From Bog-473 sp963743785 (GTDB lineage: Bacteria > Actinomycetota > Acidimicrobiia > Acidimicrobiales > RAAP-2), in contig CAVURD010000028.1 in NCBI GenBank assembly GCA_963743785.1, positions 186,001-250,000 on the forward strand: 64,000 nucleotides of DNA, in the 5' to 3' direction. This document shows positions 1-8,046 of this stretch, one piece after another. The notes below the pieces were generated by a model, which was not told the DNA's origin, searched no databases, and saw only the letters and a list, made by a program, of their open reading frames with translations. Position 1 is the stretch's first letter; each line of letters starts with the position of its first letter. A program made the translations under genes and the position numbers.

Positions 1-543
1 GTCGAGGGGCGAAAACGCAGTCGCCGTCGGCTTAGCAAGGAGCAAGAAGCTGACCGGGCCGACTAATACGGGGCGGGTCTCGACGCCCAGGCGCCGAGCC
101 TCGGCGTGTTCGTCGATCGGCTTGGTCGAGTCGAGATTGAACTGGGTATCTGGCCCGAGTTCAGGTACAAGGTAGTGGTAATTGGTATCGAACCATTTGG
201 TCATCTCCAGGGGGCGTATCGTCCCTGTGGGCATCTCAGTGCCACGGGCTAGGGCGAAATAGGTGTCCAGCTGGTCTGCGGGCTCGTCGGACCCAAAACG
301 GTCGGGCACGGCACCGACTGCGCAGCAGGTGTCCAACACGTGGTCATAGAGCGAGAAGTCGTTGCTCGGGATCGAATCGATCCCAGCGGCGGTCTGCGCC
401 TGCCAGCCATCGGCCCGGTGTTGGCGCGCCGTCTCAGCCAAATGGGCTCTGGTGACGCGGCCTTCCCAATAGCCCTCGACGGAGTGCTTGAGCTCGCGTC
501 CCGGCCCGATCCGTGGCATCCCCAGGTTCATTGCTCGGGCCAC
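1..543 (-). CDS. metE: Cobalamin-independent methionine synthase MetE, N-terminal part (runs off left edge)
   Basis: Reading the minus strand from about 543 down to 1 gives an uninterrupted frame of about 181 codons matching the start of 5-methyltetrahydropteroyltriglutamate-homocysteine methyltransferase. Visible family signatures are LGMPRIGPGRELK near the start, DFSLYDHVLD, then EMTKWFDTNYHYLVPE, and PVLVGPVSFLLLAK at the window edge. This is the N-terminal (folate-binding) barrel; the C-terminal barrel with the zinc ligands lies outside. I chose GTG at 543, which sits four bases after GGGGAGG; an in-frame ATG at 531 is possible. The enzyme makes methionine in the cytosol without B12. No cobalamin riboswitch consensus was recognised in the leader, but a hairpin lies just upstream of the ribosome binding site. 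Confidence 0.93.
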   Translation of the reverse strand, partial: MARAMNLGMPRIGPGRELKHSVEGYWEGRVTRAHLAETARQHRADGWQAQTAAGIDSIPSNDFSLYDHVLDTCCAVGAVPDRFGSDEPADQLDTYFALARGTEMPTGTIRPLEMTKWFDTNYHYLVPELGPDTQFNLDSTKPIDEHAEARRLGVETRPVLVGPVSFLLLAKPTATAFSPLD

Positions 544-561
544 GTCACCTCCCCGTCAGCT

Positions 562-586
562 CCCTTGAGAACCTTCGGTTCAAGGG
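562..586 (-). promoter_or_regulatory. Hairpin in the metE leader
   Basis: The segment folds as CCCTT / GAACC-TTC-GGTTC / AAGGG with a two-base bulge, directly upstream of the metE Shine-Dalgarno. It could act as an attenuator or mRNA-stability element; no T-run follows, so it is not a clear terminator. Confidence 0.35.
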
Positions 587-801
587 TAGGACGGGCGCCA
601 CCAGTCGTAAAGACATGAAAACTGGGGATGCACAGGCTGCAGATCGTTGGTCCACCCTCTGACCACCGCACCCCAGCGGCATAGTGCTCTTGATGTGAGC
701 GAGTTGCTCAAGCGATTCGCGATGGAGGATGAGGTGTTTCGAGGCCGCCGGCCAAGCAGATGCCGGCCAGACAGTTCCGTTATATCGTCGTCGATGTGGT
801 G

Positions 802-815
802 CACGTGATCACGTG
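802..815. promoter_or_regulatory. Perfect 14-bp palindrome (possible operator)
   Basis: CACGTGATCACGTG is its own reverse complement, flanked by near-repeats GTGGTG on both sides. It lies in the gene-free stretch about 260 bp upstream of metE. A dimeric repressor site is plausible; nothing identifies the binding protein. Confidence 0.4.
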
Positions 816-1060
816 GTGCGAAATTCTGTCATCAGCACCTCGGAAATGCCACTCGCCGTTGGCAATAATGGTCACCTGAGAAGTTCTGGGTTGGTTTGTT
901 GGATTGGCGTCCCTCAAAGATTCGCTCCGCGCTCTACCCAGCTTCCGGAAGGCTCGATGGTCGGCGTCGCAGCCGGTCGGCTCAATGGCCCGAGTGGGCG
1001 ACGGTCGGGTAACGGGTTCGACCCCAGCCAGGTCTAACCGGGGGGACGCGGCCACTCAGG

Positions 1061-2653
1061 TCAGACGGGGGGTCGTTCGTCGGCCATCTCCCGCAGCTTG
1101 TTCTTGAGGACCTTGTCCAGGGTTCCCAGAGGAAACGCTTCTACGGCGTAGACCGCTCGTGGCACCTTGAAGTCGGCCAGCTGCTCGCGGCACGCCCCGA
1201 TGATCTGCTCCTCGATTGCCACCTCGTCGGTGCCGGGGGCCGTCACCACGAAGGCCACCACCACCTGGTTGAGGAAGTCGTGGTGTTTGCCCACCACCGC
1301 GACCTGGGCGACCCCGGGCACTGTGGTGACCACATCCTCGACCTCGCGGGCCGAGACGTTCTCACCGCCGACCTTGAGCAGATCCTTGTCCCGCTCGCGG
1401 TAGAAGAGATTGCCGCCGGGACCCAGCAGCACCATGTCACCGGTCTTGAACCAGTCGCCGTCGAACGCCTTGGCATTGGCCTCTTCATTGTCGTAGTACT
1501 CGAGGAACAGTTGGATTCCCCGGGTGCCCCGCAGCCAGAGCTCACCGGTTTCGCCCTCGGCGCACAGTGCCCCTGTCTCCTGGTCGACCACCGCGAACTC
1601 GTAGCCCGGTGTGACGTGGCCCATGGAACGTTCGGGCAGGTGCTCTGACGGCTTGCCGCTGGTGGCGTGGATGACGGTTTCGGTCATCCCGTAGGCGGCG
1701 TAGACCGCAATGCCGAGCATGGAGTCGAGCACCTCCATGATCAGCCCGAACACCCCGATGCGCAGAGTGGAACTGACCGGGCGATCGGGGCCGGCGACCG
1801 TGCCGATGCAAAAGGGCATCAGCGAAATATGGGTGATTCCGTGCGCGCCCACCACGTCCCAGAACCGACTGGAGGACCATTTGGGCATCAGCACCGCGGT
1901 GGCGCCCACGCCCAGAACGGAGAAGAACGACCAACTCTGGGCGTTCACGTGGAAGAGGGGGAGGTAGATCAGGTACCGGTCGTTGGTGCCGAGGTCGATG
2001 TTGCGGGGGCCGATGCGGCTGGCCCAGACCGCGTTGGCGTGGGTGTGGACCACCGCCTTGGGCCGACTGGTCGTGCCCGACGTGAACATGATGCCGAACG
2101 GCAGCATCGGTTCGATGGGGCGTGGCGTCCATGATCCGGGGTCGTCGGCCAGGGCGGCATACGGTATCCGACCCGGTACGTCGCCCGAAGCTGCTCCATC
2201 GGCCGGGCCGCCGTCGCTGTCCGGGATCACCGCGATCCACTCGAGCGCCGGGGCGGCCTGGGCCACGGCGTCGGCGTAGCGGGCATCGGCGATGGCGGCG
2301 ACGCAGCCGGCATGGGCGGCGAAATAGGCGATTTCGGCCACGACCGAGCGGGTGTTGGTGGTGACCGCCACCGCGCCGAGCGTCGCGCAGGCCAGCCAGG
2401 CTACGAGCATCTCCGGCGAGTTCTCGGCGTGAATGAGCACCTTGTCGCCCACCCCTAGGCCGCGGTCGCGCAGCCCCGCGGCCAAGCCATGCGTGGTGTC
2501 GAGGAGTTCGCCGTAGGTCCATTGCCGGCCGGTGCCCTCGGGAGGATCCCAGACGAGGGCCGGGTGGTCGGGCTTGTGGGTAGCCCAGTGCTGCAGCAGC
2601 CAGGGGATGTCCTGGCCGTGCATCTGCAGCTCGTCGACGGTGGCGCGGTTCAT
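1061..2653 (-). CDS. Acyl-CoA ligase, CaiC/FadD-type AMP-binding enzyme
   Basis: A cytosolic ligase of the ANL superfamily that activates a carboxylic acid with ATP and joins it to CoA. All core motifs are visible: FTSGTTSRPKAVVHTH (ATP-binding loop), YGMTET (A5), GDWFKTGDM (A7), RERDKDLLKVGGENVSAREVE (hinge and C-terminal domain) and a terminal LDKVLKNKL carrying the catalytic lysine position. About 530 residues is normal for the family. ATG at 2653 (MNRATVDEL) is preferred to GTG at 2689 because the extension lacks a ribosome binding site and family similarity. It is the last gene of the minus-strand MarR-led operon, 51 bp after the thiolase-fold gene, so it probably prepares the substrate of that pathway. 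Substrate unknown; overall resemblance is to crotonobetaine/carnitine-CoA ligases. Confidence 0.9.
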   Translation of the reverse strand: MNRATVDELQMHGQDIPWLLQHWATHKPDHPALVWDPPEGTGRQWTYGELLDTTHGLAAGLRDRGLGVGDKVLIHAENSPEMLVAWLACATLGAVAVTTNTRSVVAEIAYFAAHAGCVAAIADARYADAVAQAAPALEWIAVIPDSDGGPADGAASGDVPGRIPYAALADDPGSWTPRPIEPMLPFGIMFTSGTTSRPKAVVHTHANAVWASRIGPRNIDLGTNDRYLIYLPLFHVNAQSWSFFSVLGVGATAVLMPKWSSSRFWDVVGAHGITHISLMPFCIGTVAGPDRPVSSTLRIGVFGLIMEVLDSMLGIAVYAAYGMTETVIHATSGKPSEHLPERSMGHVTPGYEFAVVDQETGALCAEGETGELWLRGTRGIQLFLEYYDNEEANAKAFDGDWFKTGDMVLLGPGGNLFYRERDKDLLKVGGENVSAREVEDVVTTVPGVAQVAVVGKHHDFLNQVVVAFVVTAPGTDEVAIEEQIIGACREQLADFKVPRAVYAVEAFPLGTLDKVLKNKLREMADERPPV

Positions 2654-2704
2654 CGTCGGCACCCCGTTTCTGTGCTCTGTCGGTCCCACGCCAGGGGACC
2701 GGGC

Positions 2705-3877
2705 CTATTCGCCAAAGGGGTCGAGGCGGTTGGCCACGACCCACATGGCGAAATATTGGGCCGAGGCGCCGTAGGCCTGGGCGACCGCGACGCTGGCCCC
2801 GTCGACCTGGTGCTCGCCGGCGGTGCCCCGGACCTGCATGGCGGCCTCGGCGAATCGGAGCAACCCCGACGCGCCGATGGGATTGGAGGACAGGACGCCG
2901 CCGGACATGTTTACCGGGAACGATCCGCCCAGCGCGGTCTGGCCGGACTCAACCATCTTCCAGCCCTCGTGCTGGGCGGCGATGTGGTGGGCCTCCAGCC
3001 ACATCGGCTCGTACCAGCTGAACGGCACGTACAGTTCGGCGCAGTCGATCTGCTCACGCGGGTTCGTGATGCCGGCCTGGGCGTACACGTCGGTGGCGCA
3101 GTCAAGGGCGGCGACGGGTCGGACCGGGTCGCGGCCAGGGAATTGCGAGGGCTCGGAGCGAACCGCACTCCCGATAACCCACGCTGGCGCCCGTCCGGCC
3201 TTGGCCGCGTCTCGGCCTCCGGCCTCGTCGGCGAAGACGACCGCGCAGGCCCCGTCCGAAGACGGGCACGACTCGAGGTAACGAACCGGGTCCCACATCA
3301 TCGGTGATGCCTTGACCGACTCGAGGGAGATGTCGGCCAGCCGCAGGTGAGCGTACGGGTTCTTCAGCGCGTTTTGACGATCCTTGACCGCCACCATCGG
3401 GCCAACGTCCGCCGGGGCGCCGCTGCGATAGATGTAGCTGCGCATGTACGGCGCGAAGGCCCCGCCGGCGCCAAGCGAAGCGCCCTTGCCTGACCCGAGG
3501 GCGAACTGGGCGTTGCCTTCGGACTGCTTTTGGTAGCCGAGGGCCAAGACCCGCGGATGGCGACCCGACTCAATCAGGTGTGAGGCAACGATCCCGGTGG
3601 CGCCGCCCACCGAGCCGGCCGTATGGACCCGGAACATCGGCTTTCCCGCCGCGCCGAGCGCGTCGGTCAGGTACAGCTCGGGCTTCATGATCCCCTCGAA
3701 CAGGTCAGGAGCCTTGCCCAGCACGACGGCGTCAATATCGACCCAGTCCATGTGGGCGTCCTCAAGGGCCCGGGAGGCCGCCTCACGAACCAGCCCACCG
3801 AGGGAGACGTCCCAGCGCCGGCTCTTGTGATGGGTCTGGCCGATTCCTACGATCGCACATGGTTGATGAGCCATCAT
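2705..3877 (-). CDS. SCP2/thiolase-fold protein A, catalytic Cys and His replaced
   Basis: A thiolase-like (lipid-transfer/SCPx-type) protein of about 390 residues beginning MMAHQPCAIVGIG. At the position of the thiolase nucleophile it reads RVHTAGSVGGATG, with no cysteine, and near the C-terminus SSNPIGASG replaces the usual GHPLGASG, so the catalytic histidine is asparagine. Such proteins, when paired with DUF35 partners, are known to act as aldolases (Ltp2 type) or acyl-transfer partners rather than classical thiolases. ATG 3877 or 3874 overlaps the stop of gene B as ATGATGA-like coupling, with GAAGGGA a few bases upstream. Neighbours are a second thiolase-fold protein and a double DUF35 protein, suggesting a hetero-oligomer. 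The exact reaction is inferred. Confidence 0.85.
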   Translation of the reverse strand: MMAHQPCAIVGIGQTHHKSRRWDVSLGGLVREAASRALEDAHMDWVDIDAVVLGKAPDLFEGIMKPELYLTDALGAAGKPMFRVHTAGSVGGATGIVASHLIESGRHPRVLALGYQKQSEGNAQFALGSGKGASLGAGGAFAPYMRSYIYRSGAPADVGPMVAVKDRQNALKNPYAHLRLADISLESVKASPMMWDPVRYLESCPSSDGACAVVFADEAGGRDAAKAGRAPAWVIGSAVRSEPSQFPGRDPVRPVAALDCATDVYAQAGITNPREQIDCAELYVPFSWYEPMWLEAHHIAAQHEGWKMVESGQTALGGSFPVNMSGGVLSSNPIGASGLLRFAEAAMQVRGTAGEHQVDGASVAVAQAYGASAQYFAMWVVANRLDPFGE

Positions 3878-4944
3878 TCGTTCCCTTCGAGGACGCACAC
3901 CAGGTTCTGCTGCAGGCACGGACCCGACGACGCGTGGCCGACCGAGCGCTGCGCCCGATCCTGCCGGATCGCCCGGGCTGCTTCAATGACCCGGATCAGA
4001 CCGGTCGCCATGATGGGGTTGGCCGCCAACGGCCCACCAGACGGATTGACCGCAACGTCGGGTCCAAGGCCCAGTGCCTGGACCAGCAGCGGCTCTTCGT
4101 GGGTGAAGGAAGCCTGCAGCTCTGCCACTTGTACCGGGGACTGGTCAAGCCCGGCCGCCTTGGCCGCCGTCCGGGTGGCGTGAGAGGTACAGAGGTCCCG
4201 CATGCCTGGATAATGCAACTCCGACACATGGGCAATGCCGGTGATCCAGATCGGGTTCTCACTGAGCTGGCGCGCCCGATCACCTCGGGCGATCACAATG
4301 GCGCACGCTCCGTCGGTGATCGGTGGCAGGTCGTGGCGGCGCAACGGGGCCGTGACGTAGTCGGCGGCCAGCAGGTCGTCGACGTCGAATTCGCCACGTA
4401 TCTGGGCGTTCGGATTTTCGAGGGCGTCGTGGCGGGTCCGCACCGCGATCTCGGCCATCTGCCGTTCGGTGACCAGGCCGCGGTCGAGCAGCGCCCGGGC
4501 CTGGAGCGCCGCCAGGCTCACGTGGTCGGCCCCCAGTGGAGCCAAGTAGAACGGGTCCATCTCCATCGGGTAGATCAACGCCGGATCGGCCGTTGATGAT
4601 CGGCCCGAGCCCATCGCCACCGCGACATCGATGTCACCGAGCAGCAACCGGACCCAGGCCTCGTACAGGGCCCAGGCGCCGTCCATCTCCACGTGCGAGT
4701 CGCGCTTGGGCGGCCAGGCCCCGATGGCGTCGGTGTTCTGCACGAACGAGAACGCCTGGCCAGCCACGTAGTCGCAGCTACCGGCGCAGGTGAAGTCGAC
4801 CTCGGCCCGGGTGATCCCGGCGTCGCCGACCGCTCCAGTCACGACCTCCAGCAGCATCTGGGTCTCGGTCTTGGCAGTATGGCGCTCCATGGGCGATACG
4901 TCCCACCCGATGATCGCGATGTCGTCTTGACTACGTGTGGCCAT
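3874..4944 (-). CDS. SCP2/thiolase-fold protein B, catalytic residues replaced
   Basis: A second thiolase-superfamily protein (about 356 residues from ATG 4944, MATRSQDDIAIIGWD). The nucleophile region reads SHVEMDGAWALYEAW with no cysteine, and the C-terminal signature is NPSGGPLAANPIMATG, with Asn for the catalytic His. It is divergent from protein A, so the pair looks like two subunits of one complex rather than a recent duplication. ATG 4944 shares one base with the TGA of the upstream DUF35 gene, and its own stop overlaps the start of gene A, so the three genes should be translationally coupled. Likely role: non-catalytic or aldolase subunit in CoA-ester side-chain cleavage; a different acyl-CoA reaction is possible. 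Confidence 0.83.
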   Translation of the reverse strand: MATRSQDDIAIIGWDVSPMERHTAKTETQMLLEVVTGAVGDAGITRAEVDFTCAGSCDYVAGQAFSFVQNTDAIGAWPPKRDSHVEMDGAWALYEAWVRLLLGDIDVAVAMGSGRSSTADPALIYPMEMDPFYLAPLGADHVSLAALQARALLDRGLVTERQMAEIAVRTRHDALENPNAQIRGEFDVDDLLAADYVTAPLRRHDLPPITDGACAIVIARGDRARQLSENPIWITGIAHVSELHYPGMRDLCTSHATRTAAKAAGLDQSPVQVAELQASFTHEEPLLVQALGLGPDVAVNPSGGPLAANPIMATGLIRVIEAARAIRQDRAQRSVGHASSGPCLQQNLVCVLEGNE

Positions 4945-5918
4945 CAGTTGATCCTGTTCACGAGGGTCGGGTCGTCTACATCGGGTTCCCCCGTCGGTAT
5001 CCATCCGACGAGGTTGGAGTCGGTCCATCCGCTCACCGCTCCCTTTTCACCCTCCGACGCCCACACTGCGCTGACGCGCAAGCCGATGCGCACCTCGTCG
5101 TTCGGGACTTCGATGAGCACCTGGTAGCCCATGACCACGTCGAACCCGTCGAGGAGCACGTGAACCCGGGCGAACGGGTCGGTCTCGGTCTGGCCCGGGT
5201 ACTGAATGGGCGTGATGATCGTGAAGTTCGTCACTACGCCGGTCTGGGGCAGATCTACCTCGTCGGCGACCTTGAGCTCAATGGTGTCGATGGGGCAGTA
5301 ACCCTTGCCACCGGTGTAGGTCCGCCCGCATATCGGGCAGCGCAGACCCAGGAACCGTCCATCCCCGGTGGCCCGTTCGGCCCGCTCGGTGTTCTCAGTG
5401 ACCGGGGTCCTGTACGTGATGGACGCGTTGTAGTCCATCATCGTCACCGGCTCTTCGGGGCCGGCGCCGGCCGCGGCTACTGACTGCTCACCGGGAACGA
5501 AGGCGCCGATGTCGGTGATGTGGCCCGTGCGGCCTTCTTTCCACCGGGGAGCCACCCGCATCCCCGTCGCCATTGCGTCGATCGATTCCGCATCCACCAC
5601 GTGCACCAGGGTCGTGTCGGCACCGTCCAGGCGGATCAGCGCAAACGCGAACGGGTGATGCAGCGGGTGTTGCTCGGTCGGCGCACTGACCCAGTTCCAT
5701 GAAGTAACGGTGCCGGCCGGGCCGACTTCGACCAGGTCGTCGTGGACGAGCTCTGCGCCGGTCTCGGGATCCCACTCGAGCGGCGGACACAGCACCCGCT
5801 CGCCGCAGCGGATGCCAAGGATTCGTTGCTGCGCCAACCCGGTCAGGAACGCCCCGATCACCGGCCCGAGGGACCGCTTGTACGGGAAGCTGATGGTCGA
5901 TTCGGTCACCTGTGTCAT
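4944..5918 (-). CDS. Tandem DUF35 / OB-fold protein with zinc ribbon
   Basis: About 324 residues containing two consecutive DUF35 units. The first has an eroded ribbon (GIRCGERVLCPP) and an OB-like segment; the second has a complete ribbon, LRCPICGRTYTGG ... GYCP, followed by TGVVTNFTII typical of the OB fold. DUF35 proteins partner thiolase-fold enzymes and position CoA substrates. Having two units in one chain beside two different thiolase-fold genes suggests one DUF35 unit per thiolase subunit. ATG 5918 is chosen because AGGTGG lies five bases upstream; GTG 5927 is less likely. It is the second gene of the operon, 43 bp after the MarR gene. Confidence 0.86.
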   Translation of the reverse strand: MTQVTESTISFPYKRSLGPVIGAFLTGLAQQRILGIRCGERVLCPPLEWDPETGAELVHDDLVEVGPAGTVTSWNWVSAPTEQHPLHHPFAFALIRLDGADTTLVHVVDAESIDAMATGMRVAPRWKEGRTGHITDIGAFVPGEQSVAAAGAGPEEPVTMMDYNASITYRTPVTENTERAERATGDGRFLGLRCPICGRTYTGGKGYCPIDTIELKVADEVDLPQTGVVTNFTIITPIQYPGQTETDPFARVHVLLDGFDVVMGYQVLIEVPNDEVRIGLRVSAVWASEGEKGAVSGWTDSNLVGWIPTGEPDVDDPTLVNRIN

Positions 5919-5961
5919 GTGCACCACCTGGCGGGGCTGGATCGGGTCGGTGTGGCTGTGG

Positions 5962-6438
5962 TCATGAAGCCTTCCTTCGGGGAATGGCAGGCGCGGGCAG
6001 ACGGAAATCGTGAATGAGCCGGTCGAGTAGGTCGTTTAGCGTGTCGAGGTCGGCGGCGGACCAGTTGCGGAGCTGACTGGCCAGGAGGTCTTCGTCAGCT
6101 CGCCCGAGGCGTTGCACGATGCCTCGACCCCGCTGGGTCACGCGCACCAGCCAGCCCCGTTTGTCGCCGGGAATCGGGACCCGCTCGATGCACCCCTCAG
6201 CCTCGAGCATCTTGAGCTGGCGTGAGAGCGCGGACGGTTGCATCCGCACACGCTCGGCCAGGAGCGCCGGTCGGAGCGGACCCTCCTCGACGATGTGTCG
6301 CAGCACCGACCCCGCCACCGGCGAGATCGTCACCCCGGCCCGGGCCGCCCGCACACCGTGCAGCTTGCGGCTGTTGGTGATGCGCTGCAGGTCAACGATG
6401 GCGCTTTGCAGGCGACGCGCTACCGCTGGGTCGGACAC
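5962..6438 (-). CDS. MarR-family transcriptional regulator
   Basis: About 158 residues with the MarR winged-helix core: LRHIVEEGPLRPALLAERV, recognition helix MQPSALSRQLKMLEAEG, then the wing RVPIPGDKRGWLVRVTQRG. MarR proteins bind DNA as dimers and usually respond to small aromatic or CoA ligands. The frame is open much further upstream, but GTG 6438 follows GGTGG by four bases and gives a normal-sized protein; the upstream extension is Arg/Ser-rich and unlike the family. It heads the operon with the DUF35, thiolase-fold and ligase genes, and an inverted repeat just upstream suggests autoregulation. Confidence 0.87.
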   Translation of the reverse strand: MSDPAVARRLQSAIVDLQRITNSRKLHGVRAARAGVTISPVAGSVLRHIVEEGPLRPALLAERVRMQPSALSRQLKMLEAEGCIERVPIPGDKRGWLVRVTQRGRGIVQRLGRADEDLLASQLRNWSAADLDTLNDLLDRLIHDFRLPAPAIPRRKAS

Positions 6439-6760
6439 GATGCCACCGTACAGGTAGTTCACCACGTGAACAAGTTGTGCTCTCGTGGTGAACGATCGAT
6501 GGCATCGGGCCGTTTGAGGAGCTCGCACTTGGGATCCCAGTGGTTCCTCTGAAACGCAGTTGGAGCGAGACGGTGCGATCGATGATCGATCCACATGGGA
6601 TTCCGGCGGGATGCTCGTCCGTCGCAAAAGGCTAGTCCACCCTGATGAAAAGGCGCCACAGACCTCGGCAGGATCAGACCCCTCCGCAGATTCAGCCAAG
6701 TTCTCGCACCATTCGAATCCGAGGACTGAGTGAGAACTGGTCGGCCGTTATCGTGACGGC
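6439..6760. other. Divergent intergenic region, MarR operon / adenylate kinase
   Basis: About 320 bp separating divergent genes. Apart from the inverted repeat at 6457-6471 and the half-site at 6488-6493 I see no gene or clear promoter hexamers. Confidence 0.5.
6457..6471. promoter_or_regulatory. Inverted repeat upstream of MarR gene (candidate operator)
   Basis: GTTCAC-CAC-GTGAAC is a perfect 6-bp inverted repeat with a 3-bp spacer, ending 19 bases before the chosen MarR start. A further GTGAAC half-site occurs at 6488-6493. Geometry suits a MarR dimer repressing its own operon. Confidence 0.5.
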
Positions 6761-7345
6761 ATGCGACTCCTACTAGTGGCGTATCCGGGGGCGGGGAAAG
6801 GCACCCAGGCGGCGAAGTTGGCTGCCCATTACGGGATCGCGCATCTGTCCAGCGGGGCTCTACTACGTGCTGAGGTCACTGAAGGCACCGAGATCGGGCT
6901 AATCGCAGCTGACTACCTGAAGCGGGGCGATCTCGTGCCTGACGAGCTGGTATTCGAGATGCTGTCCGCGCCGGTACTCGATGCAGCCGGCCACGGCGGG
7001 TACGTACTTGATGGCTTCCCGAGGACGCTGCGCCAAGCCGAAGAAGCGTACCGAATAGCCCAGGAGGTCGCGGGGATTGAACTCCAGGCTGTAATCCATC
7101 TCACGGTCGGCCGCGACGAGCTACGCAACCGACTCCTGGCTCGCGCCCAACGGGAAGGTCGCATCGACGACACCGAGTTTGGCATCACACACCGTTTCAA
7201 GGTGTTCGACGCAGAGACGCGGCCGCTCCTCGGCTTCTATGCCAGACGCGCGCTACTCGTCGACATCGACGGCGAACAGCCTGTCCAAAAAGTGTTCGCT
7301 GACATAACGACCGCCATCGACCGCCTCCGTGCCGGTCAGAGCTAG
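6761..7345 (+). CDS. adk: Adenylate kinase family protein (short-lid type)
   Basis: 194 residues resembling adenylate kinase, which interconverts ATP + AMP and 2 ADP. The P-loop is YPGAGKGTQAAKL (residues 8-20), with Tyr where most family members have Pro. LSSGALLRAEV and GYVLDGFPRTLRQAE correspond to the AMP-binding region, and LLARAQREGRIDD to the short lid without zinc ligands. The gene stands alone, divergent from the MarR operon, rather than beside secY and ribosomal genes, so it is probably a paralogue of the housekeeping enzyme. No strong Shine-Dalgarno precedes ATG 6761. Other short nucleoside monophosphate kinases cannot be fully excluded. Confidence 0.85.
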   Translation: MRLLLVAYPGAGKGTQAAKLAAHYGIAHLSSGALLRAEVTEGTEIGLIAADYLKRGDLVPDELVFEMLSAPVLDAAGHGGYVLDGFPRTLRQAEEAYRIAQEVAGIELQAVIHLTVGRDELRNRLLARAQREGRIDDTEFGITHRFKVFDAETRPLLGFYARRALLVDIDGEQPVQKVFADITTAIDRLRAGQS

Positions 7346-8046
7346 AGACTGGGTCGACCGAAGCTCAAGGGTGTGAGAAAGGCGTTCGCCGATTTAGGCA
7401 CGTTTGGCCTTTGCCAATGAACGAGCGGCGAAACCGATGTGGCAGCCTTCAGGACCTGCGGCCATGGTGGGGGTGCCAGGGCCCTGCGGACGGCTGGCAT
7501 TGAATGTCGAGGAGGTGATGTAGTGCGTCCTTCAGATCGTCGACAAGCCCTCGCGTGCCGATTCCGCCTCGGATCCTCGCGACAACGCCCGCACTCCCTG
7601 ATTCGAAAGGCGGGCGTTGTTCCTCGGTTGTTACGCCTCGCAACGTGTGGATCGACACCCTCGGTACGGCTCAAAACGCCGTGAGTTTCACGACTGGACC
7701 CGGCAAGCCAGGTCGATCGTCGTCAGTTTTTTTCGAGGTTCAGCCCCACTCGGGCAACGTAGTCACCCAATGGTCCAGCATCAAAGAGGCGCTCTGCACA
7801 GGTCCGACTGGCCAGCTGCCTCACCTCCTTCGGTAGAACAACTTTCTGCTACGACTATGGACCCTTTGTGTCCGAAGTGATAGGTCAAAACGAAAGTATC
7901 TGCGCTTTCTGGGCGTACAGAGGTCACCATGTGGATTCTGTGGGTTGTCTCAGCGAGAGAGACCTCACCGCCTGTCACTCAAAAAGGCGACAACCGTTGG
8001 CGGGGAAAGTGGGTGCCGACGCCTGAAGTGCGTGCCCGAATCTCGT
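7346..8046. other. 700-bp stretch without a recognisable gene
   Basis: Short frames exist on both strands but none has family-like sequence or a convincing ribosome binding site. The inverted repeat at 7582-7620 is the only structured element seen. Confidence 0.45.
7582..7620. terminator. 11-bp inverted repeat, possible bidirectional terminator
   Basis: ACAACGCCCGC and GCGGGCGTTGT are exact inverse complements separated by 17 bases. The right arm is followed by TCCTCGGTTGTT. It lies between the adk gene (+) and the convergent ABM gene (-), 240 bp beyond adk. No long T-run, so termination is a guess. Confidence 0.4.

Larger units (their letters stand above)
544..1060. other. Non-coding stretch between metE and the acyl-CoA ligase
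   Basis: No reading frame here has family-like composition or a credible ribosome binding site. It holds the metE leader hairpin (562-586) and the 14-bp palindrome at 802-815. Confidence 0.5.

Noticed and set aside
544..900. Cobalamin riboswitch upstream of metE
   Set aside because: I looked for the conserved B12-box and core bases on the minus strand and did not find them.
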